From Ignavibacteria bacterium (GTDB lineage: Bacteria; Bacteroidota; Ignavibacteria; Tepidaquicellales; OLB5): a stretch of DNA of 6,366 nucleotides. The DNA is taken from NCBI GenBank assembly GCA_027492415.1, contig JAPUEV010000299.1:1-6366 (forward strand). The letters are read 5' to 3'. Position 1 is the first letter of the stretch. Each line of letters begins with the position of its first letter. Positions 1-5,010 of this stretch are shown here, piece by piece. The notes under the pieces were generated by a model. The model was given only the letters and a program-made list of their open reading frames with translations, made no database searches and had not been told where the DNA came from. Position numbers and translations under genes: made by a program.

Positions 1-2
1 CC

Positions 3-71
3 GGTAATCCTGAATTTAATGCCTTGTTAGATAGTGCAGATAAAAGGAAAACGGGGGGGCTATTTTTTTAG
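3..71 (+). CDS. C-terminal tail of an unidentified protein (5' end outside window)
   Basis: Frame 3 is the only + frame open from the window edge; the other two meet stops at 28-30 and 5-7. It encodes 22 residues ending KRKTGGLFF and stops with TAG at 69-71. I do not recognise the protein from this tail. The end is unusual in DNA: a run of seven G (53-59) followed two bases later by a run of seven T (63-69), so one inserted or deleted base would change only the last few residues. No terminator hairpin follows before the next promoter. The tail could also be non-coding, since 22 codons are weak evidence. Confidence 0.4.
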   Translation, partial: GNPEFNALLDSADKRKTGGLFF

Positions 72-110
72 TAATTATTGAAAGATAAAAATCAGGTAAA
101 ATTAACCCAA

Positions 111-141
111 TTGAGTAAGTCCCTTAAATTATGTATTTTTG
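111..141 (+). promoter_or_regulatory. Bacteroidota-type promoter (-33 TTG, -7 TATTTTTG) for the lipoamide dehydrogenase gene
   Basis: TTG at 111-113 and TATTTTTG at 134-141 are separated by 20 bases. This fits the primary sigma consensus known in Bacteroidota (TTG, about 19-21 bases, TAnnTTTG) with no mismatch. It lies 70 bases upstream of the ATG at 211. The transcript would start near 148 and carry a leader of about 60 bases. The same geometry and the same -7 sequence recur at 2737-2767. The assignment is by pattern only. Confidence 0.6.
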
Positions 142-156
142 TACATTCAATCAGAA

Positions 157-170
157 AATTATTAATAATT
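157..170 (+). promoter_or_regulatory. AT palindrome just past the predicted transcription start (possible operator)
   Basis: AATTATTAATAATT is a perfect 14-base palindrome centred about 15 bases after the predicted start of the 211 gene's transcript. That is a position where a dimeric repressor could bind. It is composed only of A and T in a very AT-rich spacer, so chance is a real alternative. Confidence 0.2.
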
Positions 171-177
171 ATATTAA

Positions 178-197
178 TTTTCCCTTTTTTGGGAAAA
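178..197 (+). promoter_or_regulatory. Small hairpin in the leader of the lipoamide dehydrogenase gene
   Basis: TTTTCCC (178-184) pairs perfectly with GGGAAAA (191-197) around a loop of six T. The stem ends 2 bases before the probable Shine-Dalgarno AGGA (200-203) of the gene starting at 211. No T-run follows, so it is not an intrinsic terminator. It could tune ribosome access or mRNA stability. Confidence 0.3.
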
Positions 198-210
198 ACA
201 GGATAATAAA

Positions 211-1635
211 ATGGCTAAAAGTGAATTTGATGTAGTAGTTCTTGGCGGTGGTGTAGGCGGGTATTCAGCAGCGATACGCGCAGCCCAGCTTGGTTTAAAA
301 ACAGCTTTGGTTGAAACTGCAAGGCTCGGGGGAATTTGCCTGAACTGGGGCTGTATTCCTTCTAAATCTCTGTTAAAAGCTGCTGAAGTGATGCATATGA
401 TGAAAAAAAGCAAGGAATTTGGTATTACTGTCAGCGGAGTTGAATTCGACTTTGCCGCAGTTGTAAAACGCTCAAGAGATGTAGCTGATAAATCAGAGAA
501 GGGCGTTCAGTATCTTATGAAAAAGAATAAGATAACAAATATTGCAGGTTACGGTATTTTAAAAAAGCATAATGGCGGTACATTAATAGAAGTACAAAAC
601 GGCGGTAAAGTAACTGAAGAGCTTGTTGCAAAACATACTATCATAGCAACCGGCTCAAAAGCAAGATCATTCCCGGGAATGGATGTAGACGGCAAACGGG
701 TACTTTCATTTATGGAAGGTATTGTACTGGATAAATTACCCGAGAGTGTTACTATTATAGGTGCCGGAGCCATTGGTATGGAGTTTGCTTATTTCTGGAA
801 TGCATTTGGCGCAAAAGTTACCGTAGTTGAAATGCTTGACCAACCGCTGCCGATGGAAGATAAGGAATTAAGTGATGTAGTTGGCAGAGAGTACAGGAAG
901 CTGGGTATCAATATTATGACCGGTACCAAAGTTGAAGGTATCACCGTTGAAAAGACTGCTCCTAACAGCAAGACCGAAAAAGTTATTACAAAAGTAAGCG
1001 GTAAGAATAATGCTGAAATTGAAAGTGATATCGCATTGGTTGCAGTTGGTTTTGCAGGTAATGTTACTGGATTTGGCCTTGAAGAGCTAGGCGTGAATGT
1101 TGAAAAAGGATTCATAAAAGTTGACAGCAATTATAAAACCAATGTTGATGGTGTTTACGCGATCGGCGATGTAAACGGTCCGCCATGGCTTGCGCACGTT
1201 GCTGCAACAGAAGGTATTAACTGTGTTGAAAAAATTGCCGGTCACGATGTACCTGATGTTGATTATAACTGCATACCGGCAGTAACATTCTGCCAGCCGC
1301 AGGTTGCATCAGTTGGTATGACGGAAAAGAAAGCAAAAGAGCTGGGCTACGAAGTTAAAGTCGGGAAATTTCCGTTTTCAGCAAGCGGTAAAGCAAGGGC
1401 AGTTGGCGAAACAGCAGGACTTGTTAAACTGATATTTGATGCAAAATACGGAGAACTGCTCGGAGCGCATATCTGCGGAAATGAAGCAAGCGAGCTTATT
1501 GCCGAAGTTACACTTGGCAAGGCAATGGAAGCAACATTTGAATCATTTGTAAGAACTGTACACGCACACCCTACACTTGCTGAGGCTACAATGGAAGCTG
1601 CAGGTGATGCATACGGTGAAGCAATCAATATATAA
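211..1635 (+). CDS. lpdA: Dihydrolipoamide dehydrogenase (E3)
   Basis: FAD-dependent disulfide reductase that reoxidises protein-bound dihydrolipoamide with NAD+ (EC 1.8.1.4) in 2-oxoacid dehydrogenase or glycine-cleavage complexes in the cytoplasm. The 474 residues match the family's usual length of about 465-475. Visible motifs in order: FAD-binding GGGVGG (12-17) with acidic E35 closing the fold; redox-active pair C43/C48 in GGICLNWGCIPSK; ATGS (146-149); NAD-binding GAGAIG (184-189) followed by E207, which favours NAD+ over NADP+; second FAD motif YAIGD (316-320); and the C-terminal active site HPTLAE with H453 and E458, supplied to the partner subunit of the dimer. The ATG has AGGA 7 bases upstream. 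No E1 or E2 gene is seen nearby. The next gene is a peroxiredoxin 121 bases away with no terminator between, so co-transcription is likely. Mercuric or other disulfide reductases are less likely given the motifs. Confidence 0.95.
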   Translation: MAKSEFDVVVLGGGVGGYSAAIRAAQLGLKTALVETARLGGICLNWGCIPSKSLLKAAEVMHMMKKSKEFGITVSGVEFDFAAVVKRSRDVADKSEKGVQYLMKKNKITNIAGYGILKKHNGGTLIEVQNGGKVTEELVAKHTIIATGSKARSFPGMDVDGKRVLSFMEGIVLDKLPESVTIIGAGAIGMEFAYFWNAFGAKVTVVEMLDQPLPMEDKELSDVVGREYRKLGINIMTGTKVEGITVEKTAPNSKTEKVITKVSGKNNAEIESDIALVAVGFAGNVTGFGLEELGVNVEKGFIKVDSNYKTNVDGVYAIGDVNGPPWLAHVAATEGINCVEKIAGHDVPDVDYNCIPAVTFCQPQVASVGMTEKKAKELGYEVKVGKFPFSASGKARAVGETAGLVKLIFDAKYGELLGAHICGNEASELIAEVTLGKAMEATFESFVRTVHAHPTLAEATMEAAGDAYGEAINI

Positions 1636-1756
1636 GGTTTAAGGTTAGAAGTTTCAGTTTTCAGGATTTTGTAACGAGAAAAATATAAATTTAAATAATA
1701 AATCCGAAGTTTAGAGATTAAAATTCTTCACTTCGTTAAGGATAAGAGGAAATAAA

Positions 1757-2236
1757 ATGGCATTAAAAATCGGAGATAAAGCACCGGAATTCACATTACC
1801 ATCATTTACACCATCTGCTGATCTTGCGCAGGTTTCATTAAGCGATTTTAAAGGAAAGAATGTTGTTCTGTTATTTTTCCCGCAGGCGTTCACAGGTGTT
1901 TGTACAACTGAGATCTGCACAATGAGCGACAGCTTTAATTCATACAAAGATATGAATGCAGAGGTATTGGGAATCAGTGTTGACGGTACATTTGTTCAGA
2001 AGGCATTTGCAGAAAAGAACGGAATTAAGATCCCGCTCTTAAGTGATTTCAATAAAGTAGTAATAAGGCAGTATGATGTTGTACAGGCTGAATTTGCCCA
2101 TGGGCAGAAAGAAACCGCACAGAGAGCTGTCTATTTGATAGATAAAGACGGTGTGATAAAGTATGTTGAAGTTACAGAGAACCCCGGTGTACAGGTTAAC
2201 TTTGATGCGTTAAAGAACGCGGCAGCAGGATTATAA
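1757..2236 (+). CDS. Peroxiredoxin, AhpC/TSA family, AhpE-like with a second cysteine
   Basis: Thiol peroxidase that reduces hydrogen peroxide or organic hydroperoxides in the cytoplasm. The 159-residue protein is a single thioredoxin-fold domain without a signal peptide. The active site PxxxTxxC is P42-T46-C49 within FFPQAFTGVC, the wording typical of AhpE-type enzymes; R123 in QRAVYLID is the conserved arginine that lowers the cysteine pKa. A second cysteine, C54, stands five residues after C49 (CTTEIC). This is the spacing of the resolving cysteine in alpha2-type PrxQ, so an atypical two-Cys cycle recycled by thioredoxin is possible even though the core looks AhpE-like. The start is supported by AGAGGA at 1745-1750, 6 bases before the ATG. 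It follows the lipoamide dehydrogenase gene and is closed by a strong terminator at 2255-2285, so the two probably form one unit. Confidence 0.9.
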   Translation: MALKIGDKAPEFTLPSFTPSADLAQVSLSDFKGKNVVLLFFPQAFTGVCTTEICTMSDSFNSYKDMNAEVLGISVDGTFVQKAFAEKNGIKIPLLSDFNKVVIRQYDVVQAEFAHGQKETAQRAVYLIDKDGVIKYVEVTENPGVQVNFDALKNAAAGL

Positions 2237-2254
2237 AGAATATTATTAAATTAT

Positions 2255-2285
2255 GAAGAAGGGGCTAAAAGCCCCTTCTTCTTTT
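2255..2285 (+). terminator. Strong Rho-independent terminator between the two peroxiredoxin genes
   Basis: GAAGAAGGGGC (2255-2265) pairs perfectly with GCCCCTTCTTC (2271-2281), with loop TAAAA, and is followed by TTTT (2282-2285). The 11-bp stem has a GC-rich top. It lies 18 bases after the stop of the AhpE-like gene and ends 12 bases before the ATG at 2298. No promoter-like element fits in that 12-base gap, so the downstream gene may depend on read-through, making this a possible attenuator. Confidence 0.85.
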
Positions 2286-2297
2286 AAACAAGAAATT

Positions 2298-2750
2298 ATG
2301 TTAAAAGCTGGAGATAAAGCACCGGCTTTCAGTCTGGTTGCTGATAGCGGTGAGAAAATATCACTTAAGGATCTTAAAGGCAAAAAAGTAGTGCTCTACT
2401 TTTATCCCAAAGATATGACAAGCGGCTGCACCCAGGAAGCCTGTGATTTCAGGGACAGCATAAAAAAATTTGAAAAGAAAAATACTGTTGTCATTGGTGT
2501 CTCACCTGATGATACAAAAAGCCATATGAAATTCAAGGATAAGTATGAGCTGCCTTTCACGCTGCTTAGCGATGAATCAAAAAAGATGCTTGAAGATTAC
2601 GGAGTGTGGCAGGAAAAAAGCATGTACGGCAGGAAGTATATGGGTGTTGTTAGAACAACCTTCATTATTGATGAAAAAGGGAATATAGAGAAGATATTTG
2701 AAAAAGTTAAAGTACCGGGTCATATTGCCGAATTACTTGACACTCTGTAG
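2298..2750 (+). CDS. bcp: Peroxiredoxin, PrxQ/BCP family (thioredoxin-dependent thiol peroxidase)
   Basis: Cytoplasmic peroxidase reducing hydrogen peroxide and alkyl hydroperoxides, recycled by thioredoxin (EC 1.11.1.24). With the start at 2298 it has 150 residues, the normal family length. The active site PKDMTSGC gives P37, T41 and peroxidatic C44; resolving C49 follows in CTQEACDFRD, the alpha2 arrangement of PrxQ. The stretch YGVWQEKSMYGRKYMGVVR, ending in catalytic R119, is a hallmark of BCP proteins. An in-frame ATG at 2253 would add 15 residues, but that extension is encoded by the terminator hairpin, whereas family members begin close to LKAGDKAP; I therefore chose 2298. Its ribosome site is weak (AAGAAA). 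No terminator follows, and the -33 element of the next gene's promoter lies within its last codons. Confidence 0.93.
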   Translation: MLKAGDKAPAFSLVADSGEKISLKDLKGKKVVLYFYPKDMTSGCTQEACDFRDSIKKFEKKNTVVIGVSPDDTKSHMKFKDKYELPFTLLSDESKKMLEDYGVWQEKSMYGRKYMGVVRTTFIIDEKGNIEKIFEKVKVPGHIAELLDTL

Positions 2751-2767
2751 GTAAATCGTTATTTTTG
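2737..2767 (+). promoter_or_regulatory. Bacteroidota-type promoter for the small lipoprotein gene
   Basis: TTG at 2737-2739 and TATTTTTG at 2760-2767 are 20 bases apart, identical in spacing and -7 sequence to the element at 111-141. The TTG is inside the final codons of the upstream peroxiredoxin gene. A start near 2774 would give a leader of about 44 bases. That leader holds the 8-base palindrome GCAATTGC (2784-2791) flanked by GTTTA (2773-2777) and TAAAC (2801-2805). Confidence 0.55.
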
Positions 2768-2817
2768 CCAGAGTTTAATTAATGCAATTGCTGTGAATTA
2801 TAAACTAATTTATTAAT

Positions 2818-3222
2818 ATGAAAAAAATCAATTTAAAGGCTTTAGCTGTAGTTGTTTTATTTGGGGCAGTTTGTTATATGTTCCCGGCTTGTAATGTATC
2901 TACCGCTAATCTTTCAGATGTTAAGCTTTGCTCTGAAAAATCCGGAGACGGCTGTTCTTCTGATGTATCTGCATTTCCGGTTTCAACTGCAACATTGTAC
3001 TGCTCAGCAGTATTAAAAAACGCGCCGAGCGGAACAAAAGTTACATTTGAATGGAAACATGACGGAAAAGAATTAGGACATGCAGATGTTGAATCAGCAG
3101 GCGGCAGTGTAATTGGTAATATGAGTATTAACGGCGCTCTTGAGCCCGGTAAATATTCAGTCACAGTAAAATTAAACTCAGATAATTCAACCCCGATAAC
3201 AAAACAATTCACACTTGAATAA
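2818..3222 (+). CDS. Small putative exported lipoprotein with Ig-like core, function unknown
   Basis: The 134-residue protein starts with a lysine-rich N-terminus (MKKINLK) and a hydrophobic stretch (about 8-22) ending at FPAC, with C25 as the likely lipidated cysteine. The lipobox is atypical (F and P at -3 and -2), so cleavage by signal peptidase II is probable rather than certain. The mature part has three cysteines (C38, C46, C62); C38 and C46 could form a disulfide. The rest reads as beta strands: a LYCSAVLKNAPSGTKVTFEW block (60-79), then EPGKYSVTVKLN near the end, which suggests one immunoglobulin-like sandwich. I have an impression of similar cores in Ignavibacteria envelope proteins but cannot name a family. 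It has its own promoter-like element upstream and a strong terminator downstream, so it is probably also made alone. There is no clear Shine-Dalgarno sequence. Confidence 0.75.
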   Translation: MKKINLKALAVVVLFGAVCYMFPACNVSTANLSDVKLCSEKSGDGCSSDVSAFPVSTATLYCSAVLKNAPSGTKVTFEWKHDGKELGHADVESAGGSVIGNMSINGALEPGKYSVTVKLNSDNSTPITKQFTLE

Positions 3223-3248
3223 TAGCTGAAAGTATAAAGAATATTTTA

Positions 3249-3278
3249 AAAAAAGCCATTCAATAGAATGGCTTTTTT
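3249..3278 (+). terminator. Strong Rho-independent terminator after the lipoprotein gene
   Basis: AAAAAAGCCATTC (3249-3261) and GAATGGCTTTTTT (3266-3278) pair perfectly around loop AATA, giving a 13-bp stem that ends in a T-run. The A-run on the left arm means it could also stop transcription arriving on the minus strand. It begins 26 bases after the lipoprotein stop codon. Confidence 0.88.
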
Positions 3279-3285
3279 ATTTTGC

Positions 3286-3316
3286 TTTAATTATGATTTG
3301 TAACTTACTATCTTTG
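3286..3316 (+). promoter_or_regulatory. Candidate Bacteroidota-type promoter for the HerA-like ATPase gene
   Basis: TATCTTTG at 3309-3316 matches TAnnTTTG exactly. At the 20-base spacing seen elsewhere in the window, the -33 position is TTT (3286-3288), one mismatch from TTG; a true TTG at 3282-3284 would need a 24-base spacer. It stands between the terminator (to 3278) and the ATG at 3338, giving a short leader of about 15 bases. Confidence 0.45.
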
Positions 3317-3337
3317 CTGAAATAAAAATATATTATA

Positions 3338-4909
3338 ATGTCTGATACTGAAAGAAAAACCAATTTTACTCAATCAATTGCTGATGGATATACCTTTAAA
3401 GGTGAAACAATAACACTTGGGGCTGCTATTCTGGATAAGGAAGTTTTAACAGGCACACACATAAAGCTTCCGTTGAAAACTATGAACAGGCACGGCTTAA
3501 TAGCCGGCGCTACAGGTACAGGGAAAACAAAAACCCTGCAATTAATAACAGAATCACTTGCGGCAAAGAGTGTACCTGTTATTGTAATGGATATTAAAGG
3601 TGACCTGAGCGGCGTTGCAAAAGCAGGATCTTCAAATCCCAAAGTTGATGAGAGAATGACAAAAATTGGTTTGGAATGGAAACCTGAAGGCAATCCTATA
3701 GAATTCCTGACTATCTCAAATGAAAAAGGAACGCGGCTCAGGGCAACAACATCGGAATTCGGTCCGGTATTATTTTCAAGAATGCTTGAGCTGAATGAAA
3801 CACAATCGAGCCTGATAAGTGTAATATTCAAATATTCCGATGACAGGAAGTTACCGCTGCTGGATCTTGCAGATATGAAGAGGCTGCTGCAGTACATACA
3901 GGAAGAAGGCAAAGCGGAGTTCGAGGCATCTTACGGAAAAGTATCCTCAAGCTCACTGGGAATTATCCTGAGGAAAATTGTTGAGCTTGAGCAGCAGGGA
4001 GCTAACCAATTCTTTGGTGAAAGGTCTTTTGAGGTTGAAGACCTGGTAAGATGTGACAGCAACGGCAGGGGAGTAATTTCAGTTATTAGATTGATTGATA
4101 TGCAGACCAAGCCAAAGCTGTTTTCCACATTCCTGTTAAGCCTGCTTGCAGAAATTTACAGTACTTTTCCGGAAGAAGGTGACCTGGACCAGCCGAAGCT
4201 TGTTATATTTATCGATGAAGCTCACTTGTTATTCAGTGAAGCAAGTGATGCCCTGCTAAGCCAGATAGAAAGTATCATAAAGCTAATACGCTCAAAAGGA
4301 GTTGGAATATTTTTCTGCACTCAGAATCCAACAGATATACCCAATATTGTGCTAAGCCAGCTTGGTATGAAAGTACAGCATGCTCTCCGCGCTTTTACAG
4401 CTAAGGACAGAAAAGATATTAAGCTGATATCGGAAAATTATCCATTAAGCGAATATTACAAGATAGATGACCTGTTAACAAATATGGGAATTGGTGAAGC
4501 TGCTGTAACGGTGCTAAGCGAAAAAGGCAACCCAACACCTCTTGCCGCAACCTTACTCTGCGCACCACGCTCAAGAATGGATGTTTTGACCCCCGGGGAA
4601 ATAGATGAAATAATGGCAGGTTCAAAAATTGCGGCTAAGTATAATGAAGCCATAGACAGGGAAAGCGCACTGGAAATTCTTAACAAAAAGATAGAAGAGC
4701 ATAAGGCTGAGCAGGAGAAGGAAGCAGAAGAAAAAGAAGAAGCTAAGCCAAAGTCTGTAAAAGAAGAGAAAAGTACAGTTGAAAAAGTACTCACCAGCAC
4801 CACTGCTAAACAGGTTGGCAGAACAGTTGCCCGCGAGCTTACACGCGGATTGCTTGGTGTGCTTGGTGTAGGCAGTACCCGCAGGAAAAAGAAAACTAGC
4901 TGGTTCTGA
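3338..4909 (+). CDS. HerA/FtsK-superfamily P-loop ATPase, YjgR (DUF853) family
   Basis: A 523-residue cytoplasmic ATPase of the HerA-like group that includes E. coli YjgR; its cellular role is not established. Walker A is GATGTGKT (57-64), preceded by NRHGLIA and followed by a VMDIKGDLSG strand (83-92), both typical of the family. Walker B is VIFIDEAHLLF (289-299) with D293/E294. TQNPTDIP (328-335) is the sensor-like strand, and QHALRAFT (347-354) carries a candidate arginine finger, R351. Residues about 448-480 form a Lys/Glu-rich, probably coiled or disordered linker. The C-terminus (488-523) ends in a short basic tail (TRRKKKTSWF), as in other members. Length is close to the usual 500. No NurA nuclease partner lies in the window. 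There is no Shine-Dalgarno sequence; the ATG is preceded by an A/T-only stretch. It is a single-gene unit between two terminators. Confidence 0.9.
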   Translation: MSDTERKTNFTQSIADGYTFKGETITLGAAILDKEVLTGTHIKLPLKTMNRHGLIAGATGTGKTKTLQLITESLAAKSVPVIVMDIKGDLSGVAKAGSSNPKVDERMTKIGLEWKPEGNPIEFLTISNEKGTRLRATTSEFGPVLFSRMLELNETQSSLISVIFKYSDDRKLPLLDLADMKRLLQYIQEEGKAEFEASYGKVSSSSLGIILRKIVELEQQGANQFFGERSFEVEDLVRCDSNGRGVISVIRLIDMQTKPKLFSTFLLSLLAEIYSTFPEEGDLDQPKLVIFIDEAHLLFSEASDALLSQIESIIKLIRSKGVGIFFCTQNPTDIPNIVLSQLGMKVQHALRAFTAKDRKDIKLISENYPLSEYYKIDDLLTNMGIGEAAVTVLSEKGNPTPLAATLLCAPRSRMDVLTPGEIDEIMAGSKIAAKYNEAIDRESALEILNKKIEEHKAEQEKEAEEKEEAKPKSVKEEKSTVEKVLTSTTAKQVGRTVARELTRGLLGVLGVGSTRRKKKTSWF

Positions 4910-4912
4910 CCT

Positions 4913-4948
4913 TGATTAACATGATTTACTTGATTCAACTGGTTTTGA
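4913..4948 (+). repeat. Degenerate 9-base tandem repeat (TGATTnAnn, about four units)
   Basis: Four consecutive units follow the ATPase stop codon: TGATTAACA, TGATTTACT, TGATTCAAC and the degenerate TGGTTTTGA. A further TTGATT overlaps the end (4945-4950). The array is intergenic and starts 4 bases after the stop. Its role is unknown; short GATT-rich arrays like this can be dispersed intergenic repeats, but I cannot test for other copies. Confidence 0.5.
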
Positions 4949-4976
4949 TTACATATCAATAAAATAATTATTTTTA
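4945..4976 (+). promoter_or_regulatory. Candidate weak promoter for the nucleotidyltransferase gene
   Basis: TTG at 4945-4947 and TATTTTTA at 4969-4976 are 21 bases apart; the -7 element differs from TAnnTTTG only in its last base. A transcript would start near 4983, inside the left arm of the hairpin at 4976-5005, and so would lack an intact hairpin. The element is one mismatch from consensus in an AT-rich spacer, so it is only a candidate. Confidence 0.3.
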
Positions 4977-5006
4977 AATGCCCTCTAAAACTTAAGAGGG
5001 CATTTT
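4976..5006 (+). terminator. Hairpin terminator after the ATPase gene, abutting the next start codon
   Basis: AAATGCCCTCT (4976-4986) pairs perfectly with AGAGGGCATTT (4995-5005) around an 8-base loop. The T-run is short (TTTT at 5003-5006, three of its bases within the stem), so termination may be partial. The stem ends 5 bases before the ATG at 5011, and its right arm contains AGAGGG, the only purine-rich stretch that could serve as that gene's ribosome site. Confidence 0.7.
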
Positions 5007-5010
5007 ATAT

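Noticed and set aside
1664..1693. Promoter before the AhpE-like gene
   Set aside because: The best boxes (GGATTTTG, TAAATTTA) miss the consensus or lack a correctly spaced TTG; co-transcription with the preceding gene explains the layout better.
1705..1735. Inverted repeat CGAAGT/ACTTCG upstream of the AhpE-like gene
   Set aside because: Only 6 bp with a 19-base AT-rich loop and no T-run; too weak to call a terminator or operator.
3370..3912. 180-codon minus-strand reading frame
   Set aside because: It is antisense to the ATPase Walker A region; the translation resembles no family and the + strand frame is clearly the coding one.
3338..4909. HerA-based anti-phage defence system
   Set aside because: The protein is of the YjgR type, without an N-terminal HAS barrel, and no SIR2, DUF4297 or NurA gene adjoins it.
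4456..4959. 167-codon minus-strand reading frame
   Set aside because: It lies almost wholly antisense to the well-supported ATPase gene, has a serine-rich low-complexity translation, no recognisable motif and no promoter-like element.
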